A DNA stretch of 64,000 nt from Plantago major (GCA_026545765.1 CM048841.1:68942217-69006216); one strand, 5' to 3'. Numbered from the stretch's first letter, positions 11,446 to 25,200 are shown. Notes: a model not told the origin generated them from the sequence alone. Translations and numbers: made by a program.

Positions 11446-12720
11446 TGTTGGTCCGGATAACGGCAAAGTAAAAGACTAGAGGGGGGGTGAATAGTCTTTT
11501 AAAACGTTTGTCGATAAACATGGTTTCTCAGATATCTGTGAAGATTTCTGATACTTAATTTTAGAGAGCGGAAGACTTTTCTGTGATAAGTGCACGTGCT
11601 CAGCAAGATAGGTGTAAATACTTTGCAAGGTAAATTAAGCAAGTAATAAGATGCGAGAAGTAAATAACACAAGTCTTTTATAGTGGTATACGAAGGTGGC
11701 GTAATCCTTGACTAATCCACTTGACCTTTCTCGGACCTAGAATTCACTAAGACAGATAAATGATGTAACCTTACAAATATCTTCTCTTGATTCCTAATTA
11801 CACTGGGTTCCCAAGTGTTCCCTGAGTTATTCCACTTTCACAACAAGTACTTCACTCGAAACCTCTGGAGTTGTTCCTTAGTTTCCCAAACTACCTTGCA
11901 TCAGGTGTTGGTTAATGGTTGTCAGTGAGCTGTGCTAGTTATTATATATCTCATGAATCAAGTATACTTAATACACTTTGCAATGTAGTCTATGATAAGT
12001 GTTCAAGAGAATGAATCTCGAATCAAATTCTTTTCACAAATAGCAATGCTTGTTAAGGATCATGACATAGAACTTTTGCTACTTAGAATCAAGAGCTTTT
12101 GAATGCAGCTCAAGAATAAGTAGTGAGAGAGCTTGTGTGAGTATTCAAAGTAAGTTCGGTGTTCTAAGGTGTGTTCTCAAGCATCTAAGTGTTGATATTA
12201 TAGATGAATTGAGTGTTGAATAGTATCAGCTTAAATCAAAAGATCTTTACTATCGATTTCTCGATGCTCATACGTCCTTTTCAAGAGTTTATCACAACAG
12301 ATATCACTTGTTGAAACAACTTGTTATAATATATTTCTTTTGAACATAGTTTATGTCCAAGGTATCTGGCGTAGATATCTCGAAACCTTTTATTTCTCGG
12401 ATATCTTTTGCAACCTTTTTATTTAAAACGCATGTCTTTAAGATATCTGGTCATAGGTATCTGGAAGCCTTTGTCTTGACAATCTTGTGCGATCTTCAAA
12501 TCTTCAAATCGTTGAACTTTTCATCTTTGGATGCCTTCTTCTTGGTCTTCTTTTAGAAAATAAAATTACATTCGGAGACCTAACATCCTATACAAGATTA
12601 GCTAGACTATCATACTTGTGAGTTTTCTTCTTTTATGTTCAAGTGAACGAAGTACTAACCACCTACGGCGAAGATAAGTCATTAGGTTGCTGATCAAAAT
12701 CTAAACAGATAATCCTAACA
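11446..12720 (-). repeat. 5' LTR of Sirevirus C, opposite orientation to A
   Basis: On the minus strand it begins TGTTAGGATTATC at 12,720 and ends GGACCAACA at 11,446, about 1,275 bp. It aligns by eye along its length with the 3' LTR of A (shared GTTCACTTGAACAT, CTAATCTTGTATAGGATGTT and the G/C homopolymer near 11,481-11,488). It is shorter than A's LTR, so it has lost segments or is a different subfamily. With A's LTR it forms a large inverted repeat with only a 63-bp spacer. Confidence 0.88.
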
Positions 12721-13219
12721 CCTTTCTTCCCCGAAATTGATAAGTCCTCCCAGCAACGATTAAGCAAACAATAATACTGAAGAACGATCTCAATAGTTTC
12801 GATTATGTGGAAACCGCCTTCACTAGGGTTACAGAGGCAGAGTATGGTGGTTTTTTTTTTTTTGTTTTGGCGGGTGAATGAAGAAGAAGACGATACGTCT
12901 TATGTTTAATACAAAATATCCCATCTTTTAGCTTTTCTTTTTTTTTCATCCACATCACGCCAAGCAAGCAGCCACGTCAGTTTGTGTCACACGTAATCGC
13001 CGGTGTCAGCGTCGGAAGTGGAAATTGGGTTATATGTAATTGTTCAAATAGCGGGTATGTATCTGTAATTGGCCTGTCTAGCAGGGGGTGTATATGTAAA
13101 TGACCCTAGTATATAATTTATAATATTACATATTAGCCCCAAATAAAAATCTAGCTATGAAATAGGGATGTTCCAGATAAGGTTATACTGAAACTAATGT
13201 CAGATATCATTGTATTTTA
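12721..13219. other. Non-coding stretch, no feature recognised
   Basis: No convincing ORF. It holds a poly-T run near 12,849-12,861, a short block CACGTAATCGCCGGTGTCAG near 12,990, and A/T-rich sequence. Phrases such as GGGTATGTATCTGTAATTGG near 13,050 are typical of ends of non-autonomous plant elements, but I could not pair them with a second end. Confidence 0.4.
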
Positions 13220-13556
13220 CTTCCTCCATCCCGGGAATAGCTTCCCGTTTGGTTTTTTGGTCAACCAAATAAGGAAATGGGGAGTATTGGATTTTATTTA
13301 AATGGAAATCTAATAAAGAATGATTAAAAGTTGATAGTGGGTTGATAAAGTGAAAAGTTGAGTATTATTTAAATGAAGAAAGAATAAAGAATGAATAAAA
13401 ATGAGATAGTGGGTTGGTAAAGTTGTAAATAAGAATGTATTATGAGGTTATTGATTAGGTAGGATAGGTGATCTCATTACCAAAAATGGAAAGGGGAAGC
13501 TTTGTATGGGACAACTAAAATGGCAAAATGGGAAGCTTTAACCGGGACGGAGGAAG
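13220..13556. mobile_element. Stowaway-like MITE 1
   Basis: Terminal inverted repeats CTTCCTCCATCCCGGG at the left and CCGGGACGGAGGAAG at the right, flanked on both sides by TA (13,218-13,219 and 13,557-13,558). Length 337 bp, no coding capacity. The CTTCCTCC/CTCCCTCC ends with TA duplication are those of Tc1/mariner-type Stowaway MITEs. An inner pair (GGGAAGCTTT at the right, AATAGCTTCCC at the left) extends the inverted repeat. Confidence 0.8.
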
Positions 13557-13581
13557 TAGTTCTTAGCCATCCAATCTAATA

Positions 13582-13885
13582 CTCCACCCCGTCCATTAAA
13601 AACTTCATAAGAAGCTACTTTCTCTTGGTTTAAGGAGAATTAGTTAATTATTGGTTTGTGAATGATCGTACATTGATTGATAAAGTTGTAAGTGGGGTGA
13701 TAAAGTATGTGAGATAGTGAATAAAATGATGATAAAATAGGAAAGAGAAATAATAAAGAATTAGTTAGTGGGATAAAAACTTTTCCTTTTTTAAGTTAAA
13801 AAAAATCTAATGAAAAACACACACAAAAAAAAAAAAAAAAAGAAAAAAAAGGAGAGTTACAAAGTTTTTAAGAGAACTTAGGGAG
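13582..13885. mobile_element. Stowaway-like MITE 2
   Basis: Begins CTCCACCCCGTCCATTAAAA and ends AAGTTTTTAAGAGAACTTAGGGAG, flanked by TA at 13,580-13,581 and 13,886-13,887. Length 304 bp, A/T-rich, non-coding, with an A homopolymer near 13,827. It lies 25 bp after MITE 1, a tandem landing of the same superfamily. Confidence 0.75.
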
Positions 13886-14083
13886 TATGATTCAATCTTG
13901 GCCACTAATAAAATACAATTGCATTATTATTAGAAGAGAAAATTTTTCTTTACACACAAACCTTTGGGCCAACTTTGAGTTCGCACACACTTCTTTTTTT
14001 CCTTCAATTTGACACGTAAACCTTTGGAAAATTTTCAAGTTACACACTCATTGAATGGGCGTTAGTAAAATCAAATCAAGTCG

Positions 14084-15471
14084 TGTTAGAATATCGATTA
14101 GTTTTTGATCATTCATCACATGTTCCTATCTTAGCGGAAAGGTGATTAAGTACTCTTGGTTCACTTGAACATTGTAAAGAGAAATCATGAGTATAATTAG
14201 TCTAGTAAATCTTGCATTAGGATTATAGGTCTCTGAGTGTAATTTTTATTTTAAGAAGACCATGAAGATCAATCCTTGCAATGGAGCTTTTCTGAAGATT
14301 ACAAGACCAGAGATTGCACAAGATTTATAAAGACACCAAGGTTTAGTCTCACTCGGAAAGACTATGTCCTTAATCCTTTCTTAAGTACTTTTAGTTACTT
14401 TTGAAACATGATTCTGGAACATATGACATCATGAGTATGGAGCATGCAAGCCATCAGAAAGGCTAATGTATCCGTTGAAGACTACAGGACAAGAAATAGT
14501 ACATATGCATTAATTGCATCGGTGAAAGCCGCTAAAAGCGACCCTCTCGAGATATGAGACAAGGACTTCGAGTACTCATTTCAAGATAAGTATAGTTGAA
14601 TTTCAATTGTGTCTAACGGATAACATCAATGACTCTCTAATTCATCTATAAATATCACACACTTAGATCTTTGAGAAATACCGAAGAACGATCTAACTTG
14701 CAAACTTACAATCTAGCAAAGTATTCTCTCAAGCACTCTACTACCCTTTAAAGCTTTACATTTGCTTGAAGAATCACTAGTAGTTCTAAGTTGTCTGAAC
14801 CTTAACAAGAGATTTTTATTCGTGAAAGAGTTGAGTATCGGATAACCTTTCTGAAGCTCATTCTCCAGAACGGACATCAATTACTTGGGTCAGTGAAGAG
14901 AAGATTGCCATACACTGAACAAGTGTATTAAGTAGTCTTGTTCTATTAGGCTCTTTGAAAACATAACTGAAAAGTTATACGAGAAGCCTCTCTGACAAAC
15001 CTTATAACCAACACCATCAAGGCGTGGAGTAGAGGAAGTACTTGATTTGGGAAATCAGGGAATAACTCAAGGTTATCTGAGTAGAGGTACTTAGCTCTAG
15101 GAGTTGGGGAATAACTCGGGGAACATTTGGTTGGGAACCAATTGTTTAAGAATCTTAGAATAGGATTTTGTAAGGTGAACTCAATTATACATTCTAGTGA
15201 ATTCTAGGTCTCGGAAAGACCAAGTGGATTAGTTGGAGGATTACGCCACCTCCAGATACCACTATACTTCATGTTATTTACCTTTACGTATTTATCTTTC
15301 GAAAACACACACTTATTTATTGTTTCTGCACTTACCTATCTTAAAGTCATCCGCGCTCTGAATTTAAGTATCAGAAACCCCCAAGTTTCTAAGAAACTGT
15401 GTTTATCGACAAAAGTTTAAAAGACTCTTCACCCCCTTTAGTATTTTACTTTGCCGTTATCTGGACCAACA
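14084..15471 (+). repeat. 5' LTR of Sirevirus B
   Basis: Starts TGTTAGAATATC, ends CTGGACCAACA. It holds a TATAAATA box at 14,647-14,654, the likely promoter of the genomic RNA. The 3' part (TAACTCAAGGTTATCTGAG, GGTTGGGAACCAATTG, CAAGTGGATTAGTTGG) is shared with the LTRs of A and C. The GATATC palindromes of A and C are not conserved here. Confidence 0.95.
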
Positions 15472-15488
15472 AGTGGTTTGAGCGGAGG
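15472..15488 (+). other. Primer-binding site of Sirevirus B
   Basis: The sequence right after the LTR, AGTGGTTTGAGCGGAGG, stands where C has AGTGGTATCAGAGC, the initiator-Met tRNA primer site, and resembles it. Position and partial match support the call. Confidence 0.7.
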
Positions 15489-15556
15489 TTCCCATCATCC
15501 TTGAACACAGATCCCAGATAGGTGAAGAAAGCGTTTTCCTTCGAGGACTATATAAT

Positions 15557-17400
15557 TTGTGTGTTAAGTGTGTAGGTATGTCTCTGAGAGATGCACCCGT
15601 TCTAAAGCCAGAAAACTACAAGAAATGGAAGAAAAACATGATGCTCCATCTGGAGGCCATTAGTGATGAGATGATCTATGTCATCAATGAAGGGCCTATC
15701 AAAATCAGACAACTCAAACAAGTCACTGAGGTTTCTGATGGAAGAAAAGCCTCAGACACGGAAGATGGAAGCGAGGACATGGTTGCTAGTGATAGTGGTC
15801 ATGTTGCTCGTGGAAGCATTATGTATGAAGACAAGCTAAGAGAGCTCTGGACATCTGAAGATGCCAAGAGACACAGATTGTATGGTCAAGCTCGTAATAT
15901 AATCATCAGATCGACACCTGAGCACATCTGATTATAGCTGGGGTGCTAAAGCAGTGAAAGTTACACAGCGATTGATTGAAGAAATGCATGCGGGCGAGAA
16001 AACCAAAGAAAACAAGTTGAAGTTCTTAAATTGAAGTTCCAAAACTTCAAACAAGGTCCCGAAACTCTGGAAGAACTTGATTTCAGGTTTACTACTCTTA
16101 TGAGTGATATGGCTGCACTTGGTGAAAGCAGCAGATACTCGGTCGAGAAAAGATTAAGACTATTGTCGGAAGTCTCAAGCCTGGGAGCACACTAAATTCT
16201 TTTATTTCAACCAAGGAATGCCAAATATTACTCGTGAGCTCTTCTCTCATCTTGCTCGTAGATTATGAGACAACTTAGAGAACAAGCAGTGAGAAGTTGC
16301 AAAGTGTTGCTCTAGTCTCTCAAGGTACTTACGAAAGAAAGATACCAAAGGCATCAAGAAAATGCTCTTGCGATAAGACACATGAATAAATTTGTGAGTC
16401 AAGATTGAGAGAAGAAAAGCTAAAGAAAAGCTGAAAAAGCATTTTGGCCCAAACTATCATCGATCAAGAACATTCAACTAAACAACTCTGAAGACCCCCA
16501 TTCGGAAAGGTGTTAATCTTGAATCGATGAGATAGGAAATGATATACGCTTCTATTGTCAAAAGCTGGTCACTTAAGAGAGATTGCCTGCTTTAAACAAG
16601 CTCAAGGCAATTGACAAGAAGGACGGAAGAAATTACAAAAGAAATCAAAGGGCCTTATTTGAAGAAAGGAAGAAGATTCAAATCGACTTGATGCTCTAGA
16701 TATTGAGGCAGATTTTGAAGATGGAGATTGGATAACTCAAACCTACCATCACGATTGTGTGGAATCACCCACAACGTAATCGACTTGACCTTAAGAAGAA
16801 TGAAATGTGTGGAGTTCTTTGAGATTCTTGGTCGGACATCTCCAACATAGAAATGTGTCTTATGGCTGATGAGGTAACTAACATTTCACAATTTACGTAC
16901 TATGAGGTGTGATGATGGAATTGAGGATCTGGAGTTAATCGAGTGAATTGGATCGTTATGAGAAAGAATTTGGAAGCACAATCAAAACCGAATTCTAGAG
17001 GAAAGCAAAGAAACTCTTGAAAAGAGGTTTACGAGCTAACGAGTATCTGAGAACAAAATTTGAAATAGCCCATACGAAAAGTCGGATATATACGAAATGA
17101 AAATTTTCACAAACTAGCCTTAGATGAACTTAATAAGAAAATGATGAAGGCTTTACGAGAATGAGGAACTCGAAAGAAAGAGCTATCCTTCAATCTTATG
17201 CAAAGGCTAGTGACACTCTCTTTGAGGTTCAATCATATGAGAGATCCCTCTGAGAAAGGTGGACTTGGACTTGATGAACAATCAAGCAATTCGTCTCCTC
17301 TGAAGAAGGGTGATGATAGGTTGACCTTTGTAAAAAGTCAACAGAATGGTTCTTCAACCACCTATAGCATTGGTTAGAAAGCTAGGGTAGTTGACAAAGG
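15557..17400 (+). pseudogene. Sirevirus B: gag remnant
   Basis: The first methionine of a gag-like frame is at 15,578 (MSLRDAPVLKPENYKKW). The opening NYKKWKKNMMLHLE is the conserved copia gag N-terminal pattern (fill-in of N-Y-x-x-W). The readable part runs to 15,931; further gag-like wording can be followed to roughly 17.3 kb. Gag forms the virus-like particle that packages the RNA. It is broken, more so than pol. Confidence 0.7.
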
Positions 17401-18029
17401 AAAAGGAGTAACTCGACCTTTGAAAGAACAACAAGTTCACAAGAAATATGTGGATAAGGTTTACGAAAAGAAACACAACCTTGACATGCAACCATCCACG
17501 ATTGCTATATTACTAAGAAGGAAGAATTCTGGAGTAGGCAAATTCTCAACTATACCATTTATGAAAATAAAGATGGTGCGAAACTAGTAAGGCCGAAGAC
17601 CGCATTGAAAAGCGAAAGGTGTTCGAAATGGCATTGGCTATCGTGCTATTGGAAAAGTCCTTTTACAACAATATAAGGAAGGACAAGAACAATGGCGCAA
17701 AGGTGATATTACGCGTAGCAATAAGCGAAGTGGAAGAAATCTCAAACCAACGAAAACTGAATGCCAAAGCTAGAAGGAACACGGCGGAAAGGCTAAGTTC
17801 TTTGAAAAGCAACGAAACCAGGATCGAGAAAGCACCAAAGGAACACCTAGAAACACCCCAAGAAGGAAGATTGAGATCAAAATTACTAATTTCATTGCAT
17901 CTCCTACATTGAAGTTAGACAAAACAAACTCCCAAGAAATTCACTAAAATGTGGATTCCTCTTTGGAAGAATGTTTAGTCTAAATGGTTCTATCTGAAGC
18001 AAGAACCTAACTCCTGTTTCTGTTTTGTT

Positions 18030-19529
18030 GAGCGCCTCTTGGACTAAGGCTCAATGGCTATTTGATAGTGGATGCGGAAAGCACATGACATGTGACAAAG
18101 TAAATCGTCAACTACAAAGCTTGCAACCTTTGGACGGACATCAGTTCTTTGGAGGAGAATTAAATCCCTCTCAGGATTTGGCAGCGTCAAATTGGGATCT
18201 TTAACAATTCTTGACGTATTACATGTTAAGGGTTTGAAATACAATCTATTTAGCATGAGCGGTTTGCGAAAGGATTCCTGTGAAATTCAAAGCAAAGTTT
18301 TGCAAACTTATTGATGATGAGTCAAAGCGAGAGTCTTGGTTGCTCGGCGGAAAGGTAGTCTTTATGTTGCCGATTGGGCATACGCCTGGCGAAGAATGTC
18401 TCATGGTGAGTTAATCAATCAAGAGGAAACCTTGGTTATGGCACAAAAGAATGAGTCACTTGAACTTCAAAACTACGAACAAACTTGCGAAGAAAGAGTT
18501 AGTGGTTGGCCTTCCCAAAACATCTTTGGAAAGGATGGTATACATTACACTTTGTCGGATGGGAAACAATCTAAGATCTCCTTCAAGTCCAAAATCAGAC
18601 ACTCTAGTGTTAGACCACTGCAACTATTACACATGGATCTTTTTGAATCATCTGTAACTAGTTATGCAGGAAAGAAGTATGGTCTGGTTGTTGTAGATGA
18701 CTTCTCAAGATTCACTTTGGTTGTCTTTCTGAACACAAATCTGATGCTAGGGTGGAGATACCAAACTTGCTAAATAAGCTTGAAGTCATGAAAAAATGAC
18801 AAGGTATCTGCAATCAGAACAGACCATGGTACTGAATTTGTCAACCAGTACATAAAGGAGTTTTGTACCAGCAAAGGTATACAACATCAACTTTCCTCTG
18901 TAAGAACACCACAACAAAATGGTGTTGCAGAAAGGAAAAATAGAACCCTTAAAGAAGCAGCAAGGACAATGCTGGCTGACACTGAAATAAGTGAAGTTTA
19001 TTGGGTTGAAGCTGTAAACACAGCATGCTACACTCAGAACAGATGTTTGATAAACAAACACCATGACAAGACCCCTTATGAGCTCTTGGTTGATAGACCC
19101 CCTAATATTAAACATCTGAAAGTGTTTGGTTGTAGATGTTTTGTTCTTAACAATGGAAAAGAGTATCTAAGAACATTTCAACCAAAGGCAGATGAAGGAG
19201 TGTTTCTTGGTTATTCTATGAATAGCAGAGCTTACAGAGTTTACAACGAAAGAACAAAGAAGATTGAAGAATCAGTTCATGTTGTATTCTATGAAGAAAG
19301 CAAGAAATCACCCCTTGCTGATGAACTCTCAGAAAGGTTCAAGGAACTAATGTTAAAGGATTCTGAAGAAGAACCCTCAGAAAGGAAAAACATCATTATG
19401 GAAAGAGAGGATGACTCTGACGAAGAAAAGCATGAAATTCCTAGTAACAACCAGATGATTCTCAGACATGATGAAGAATTTCCAATGAGATTTCGAAATA
19501 GGCGAAGATGTTCATCGAGAGCTAATTAG
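18030..19529 (+). pseudogene. Sirevirus B: protease, GAG-pre-integrase and integrase remnant
   Basis: The copia protease box reads QWLFDSGCGKHMTCD at about 18,048-18,095, with the active-site Asp in DSGC. GAG-pre-integrase follows (ARRKGSLYVADW near 18,340), then integrase with VVDDFSRFT, TDHGTEF and VAERKNRTLKEAARTML, and the C-terminal CRCFVLNNGKEYLR. The same block in A starts at the first base of the window. Broken. Confidence 0.85.
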
Positions 19530-19667
19530 AAATGACCTCTTTGAGCATGTCGAAAGCCCTCACCGAGCAAGTGTCGGACATTCAACGCATATACGTGGTA
19601 CAAAATGTCATAGATACTGAAGAAGTATCAAGTCATAATCATAGTGATTCACATTCAGATCACATAG

Positions 19668-21349
19668 GTGTTGACCGTTACTAGCCCCAAACCCATGATG
19701 AGATGGATCAAGGATCATCCTGCAAAGGATGTGATTGGACCAATCAATCAAGGTATTAGGACTAGGAGAGCAATAGCCGAAAATGCTAATTCTCTCTTTG
19801 GATATTTCATCTCAAACATTGAACCTAAAACTATTGAAGAAGCATTAAGAGACCAAGACTGGATCTCTGCAATGCAAGAAGAGTTGTATCAGTTTGAAAG
19901 AAACAAAGTCTGGAAACTATATCCATTTGTAGAAGGAATATCTGTGATTGGAACCAAGTGAGTTTTCAGAAACAAGATGAATGAATATGGTGAAATAACC
20001 AGAAACAAAGCAAGGTTGGTTGCCAAGGGATTCACCCAGACTGAAGGCTTAGATTTTGATGAGTCATATGCACCAGTTGCTAGATTGGATGCGATAAGAC
20101 TCTTTACGCCTTCTGACTCATAAAGACTTTAAAGTTTATCAGATGGATGTCAAAAGTGCATTCTTGAATGGTGAACTTGCTGAGGAAGTCTATGTTGAAC
20201 AACCACCTGGTTTTGAAGTTTCCTCAGAAAGTAGAATGGTTTACAAGCTACCGAAAGCTCTATATGGACTGAAATAGGCTCCAAGAGCATGGTATGACAC
20301 TTTGGCCAAATACCTTCTGGAAAGTGGTTTCAAGAAAGGTGAAGTTGACAAAACTTTATTTACCTTAAATCATGATGGGAAACTGCTCTTAGTTCAAGTA
20401 TATGTTGATGACATCATATTTGGATCTAAGGACAAGCAACTTTGTGATGACTTTGCAAATCTCATGAAAAGTAAGTTCGAGATGAGCATGATGGGAGAAT
20501 TGAACTATTTCCTAGGATTGCAAGTCAAGCAACTCAATGATGGAATATTCATTAATCAGACAAAGTATGCAAAAGACATGCTCACAAAGTTCAATCTTAA
20601 GCCTTCTGAAAAGAATGCTAAGATACCTATGAACATAGGAAACAAGATGACCTATACTGAATCAGATAAAAGTGTTGATGAACACAAGTATAGGAAATTG
20701 ATAGGTTCACTACTTTACCTTACTGCAAGCAAACCTGATATCCAATATGCAGTTGGTGTGTGTGCTAGATTTCAAACAAATCCGATGCAATCACATTACA
20801 ACATTGCTATGAAAATATTAAGGTATGTGAAAGGTACAGTAGATGTAGGTTTGTGGTACCCTAAAGAAAGTGGATTGAGTTTGGTTGGTTACTCAGATGC
20901 TGATTATGCTGGATCAATGCTTGATAGGAAGAGTACCTCAGGAACTTGTCAATTTCTGGGAGCAAGACTTATCTCATGGCTTAGCAAGAAACAAAACTCA
21001 ATTGCAACTTCTACCACAGAGGCTGAATATATTGCTGCTGGTTGTTGTGCAACACAAATTCTGTGGATTTAACAACAACTCAGAGATTATGGACTCAATG
21101 AAGAGAAAACTCCCATTTTCTGTGATAACACAAGTGCTATTGCAATCACACAGAACCCCAAGTTCCATGCCAGAACAAAGCACATTGATGTTAGACACCA
21201 CTTCATCAGAGACCATGTTGAAAAGGCAATATAGAGATACTCAAGATTGGCACAGAGACCAACTTGCAGATATCTTCACCAAGCCCCTACAGAAGCGGTT
21301 CTTGACCTTAAGACATAATCTTGGGTTAATGGAGTTGCCTAAGGACTGA
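19668..21349 (+). pseudogene. Sirevirus B: reverse transcriptase and RNase H remnant
   Basis: Same order as in copy [91 protein letters not shown], and a pol end at LGLMELPKD. The longest clean piece is about 20,302-21,072. It is very similar to copy A, which supports one subfamily. Broken in several places. Confidence 0.9.
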
Positions 21350-22255
21350 AAAATGTCACGAATCTCTAAAGTCTGAGTAAGCAAGGTAGAAAAGTAGGCC
21401 TCGAGAACATGCTCGAGAAAGCCAAGTTGTTAAGAAGTGATGCAAAGGTTTACGGTAGCAACACTCGAAGGCAAAACATTCTGGAGCAGGTATCCGAAGG
21501 CAAAGGTTGGTACACACTCAATGAGTAAATAAGACTAGAACTTACTTACTAAGAGTGGGTCAAATACATTCAAACAATGAAGTTTACGATTCTTGAATTA
21601 GAAACTATTTAGTCATAAAGAGAAAAGACACATAAAGCTAGAAAAAGTATAAGTTAAAGTCAAACATGTCCAATGTCTTGTATTTTTGCCATTTTATGAT
21701 AAATAATATAAAGATAAGGACTTGACACTCGGAATGATAAGCTCAAACGATTAAGTGTTCCTACTCTTTACTAAGTGACCTGATGAATGTAGCATATTAA
21801 AATCCATCAAGTCGGCACAATACCATTTGTTGATTGATATCATTACAAGATATTCAATATAAACCCTTGATGTATAAGCGTTTGATCTCAGCGGTGAGAT
21901 TAAAACAAAGCAAGTAATGTCATTGAGAAATGCATACATGGCCCACTAAGCATTTAATGAAGTCTGAAAGGTACGTACCATATATCTGATACAAAGACGC
22001 ATTCATATTCACTATATGTATGTTGTATCTATATACGTTTTATACGCTATATATATAGGAATTGGGCAAAAGACAAACACTTTTACCAAATCCAAAATTT
22101 CATACTTGCATCAAAATAGCAAAATCTCTCAAGATTTACGCAAAACTTCTACGCAACTTCGACTTCTTGTGCTTAGTCTCTTGAAAAGATAGACTAATCT
22201 CGATTATTCTTGCAAAACTCATACGTAAACACTCACTCAAGACTCTATATAAGAG
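21350..22255 (+). other. Sirevirus B: spacer and leader of the 3' gene
   Basis: No coding signal. It corresponds to 3,090-3,891 of copy A. It holds CATGGCCCACTAAGCATTTAA near 21,940 and a TATATATATAGG string near 22,050, both found at the equivalent place in A, followed by a leader with no clear ORF. Their conservation in both copies fits an internal promoter for the accessory gene. Confidence 0.45.
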
Positions 22256-25200
22256 ATGGCACGAAGAAGATGACCACCAAGAACCTAAGCGCATCATACG
22301 CTCCTGCTGAAAAGCAAGGAGAAAAGAACTCAAAGTGTTGAATAAGCGCCTTCTAGGAGAGTTTACCCTTCTAAGCTGGAATCCAAGTCACAAGATGAAT
22401 TGGGAGCTTTTCTTGTGAAGAAATATATTTACTGAGTCATTTCTTCAAAAGCGAGATAAGCGATATTGGGAATGTTGAAAAGTTCCCATATCTACAAGTT
22501 ACGTGTCTTTGCCAGTGGACTTTCCACCTTTGGATGTGTTGGAGTTCTAATAACTCCAAAATCTTCACAAAAGTTGTGAATGATGTAGAAGAAAAGTACA
22601 TGCGTGAAGTTCAAGGACGAAATTATCCTAGGCGCAAGACTTTACGCAACTTATTCCGATTGAAAATCGAGGAACAATCAACGACATCAACATCGGGGAT
22701 GCCTCCATGATTCAAAGTGTTAAGGAGCTATTTGAGGCAATCCAGTTGAAAATGCAAAGGGTTGCCCGAAACTTTGTTACGAAAGCCATCGAACCGTCAT
22801 CTCGAAACCTTTGGAGTACTTTGGATCTCATTACAGTCCGTTGCTTTGATGGCAACAAAGGTGGAGTAGACCGGATAAGCATGGAGAGATGGATGATGAT
22901 GCATCTTGAATAAGAAGCATGAAGGCGAAACCCATGAATTGGGGAAATGCGCCTTCACAAATTTCTTGGGCACATTGAGAATTTGAGCTAAAACCATCAA
23001 TGGCCTTCTTTGAGACAAAGGCCGATATGCATTTTGGTCTCAGAATTTGCTACATTCGAAACAATGGGAATAACTCGAAAGAGACAAGAAATCTCCACCA
23101 ACTCTCTTTCAGACATGCCTTTGAAGAAAAGGAGAGAATTCTCGAGAAAGCTCAAAAGAGGCGAAGAGCTTGAAGGCGCCAAAGAAGGTGAAGAGGTCTC
23201 GAGCAAGCTCTGCTCGACCTCCGGTTGCGAGAAAGATGACTCAAAGCGAAAGCCTCTAAGTCCCAAAGTGTACAAAAGCACAACCTTACGGAGACAAGAT
23301 CTCGGAAGATGTTGTTGACGGAAAGGCAACACGAAAGCCCAAGAATGCGAGGCAATTTGCTCAGAAATCTCGAGATGATAGAAATATCATAGATGGAATT
23401 GACTCCCAATCTGACGGTGACTCGATGATGATGTAGTACTTACACAAGTATTCAAAAGTCGAGATTGAGACCCATGGAGGAGCATCAAGCTCGAGCCCCT
23501 CAGAAGAAAGGAGCCCCTCTGTCCGTGAGGAAGAAGAAGGCTGGAAGAGGAAGATAGAGTGATGGAAGATGTTGACATTGCTTCCACATTCACAATGCTG
23601 ACTTAATGTGGTGAAGAAAACCTGTTCTTGAGCAGGTTCCTCAACCTTCCGAGAGAGCTCAACTCTTAGAAAGGGATCAAGCGAGATGGAGACTCGAAAG
23701 ATATTGTAGAGGAGACCAACAATGAGCAAAGAGAGTGTGGAAACTCCACTAGTCGAAGAGACCCAAACTTCGGCTGACTCTATCGAGGTAACAAAAGTAG
23801 TTTGTATCTAACTTGTCAACATTAAAATGTTAACTTGTTACTCATAAGCTTCATTTATTCTGAGCTGACTTGGAGACACAATTTGGGAAGAAAACTTGTT
23901 CCTCCTTGAATCAAGAAGAGGTTACTCAACCTCGGAACATCAAGAAGAGCACATTCCACGTAGTAAAGGTTATCTCTGAACAAGGAATAACTAACTAAAA
24001 TTGCTCTTATGTTCTAATATTCTTAATGTCTCTTCTTAGGCTACAAGCGAGAAAGTAGTGGAGGTGGAACCAACACCCCAACACGAAGAGTTTCAGAGGT
24101 GAAAAGCACTCTGAGGAAGTAATTCTTGAGCCTACATTGAGAAGGTAAGTATCGATAAACTTTCCTTAAGAAAATTTTGGTAAAATTCACTAATTAATCA
24201 ATATGTTTGTTCTATCTTAGGGCTCAATCGGAAGAACACTTGGGCGGAGAGAATGTGATCTCATCTCCTCCAAGAGAAACTAAAGCTTCTTGAACAAGCG
24301 ATGTCAAGAAAAGGTTCGAAACCCCAAGGTTTCGAGAAAGATCTGTGAGCTTCCTCACTTGGAAGTAGCGAAGTCTCGAAAGCATTTTTCCACTTATCTT
24401 TTACGATAACAAGTTTCTAAACATATTTGATTCTATTTCTCGAGTTCAATCGAAAGAAAGGATCTTGAGGATCGACTTCTCCTCACATCAAGGTATCTGA
24501 GGCCTCTGTGCCCAAACAAGCGAAGTCGAAGCAAATGAACTAGTGTTTCTACGGTATGCTCGAGCTTACTTTTGCACAGATACTAACACAAGTAGTTTGA
24601 ACAAAACTAACTTGATCCCTTTCTTCGAGCTCAAAGTCTAGTGCCACTCAACTTACTCCAAGCCTTTAAGAAGCACACTCAAGAAACATCTAAAGTGCTT
24701 GACAATGGCGAAACTTCGGAAAGGCCGATCTTTACGAAATTGCAAGAGTAATTGACATCCAGAGAAAGGGCCATAGCAATCAATACGGAAGACCATATCC
24801 ATGCTATGTTTCCCAGAATCATATTCTTTTGCCACTCGATGGATGATAACTTCTTAAATGAAGTAGCACAAAGACTCCTAGCGGACTTTCAAGCTGCTGA
24901 TCCTCAAACCAAGGCGGATGGTGACCCATCACGCTTGCCCGACAAGCTCACAACCTACCCTTACGAGCAAGAAGAAGTAAATGGGAGGATGATCACACTT
25001 CCTAATGTGATCAACTTTGGTTTACGAAGATGAGAAGGAGCGATGAGAATGATTACCAAGAACCTCCTACGAGCATCCAAGTCGAAGACAAGAAAAGGAT
25101 GATGATGATGATCGAATGATGATCTGACACGAAAGCGGGATTCAAAAAATTAGCAAAGGAAGTGCGAAAAGGCTACTCCTTCCAATGCTCGAAAGCCCCA

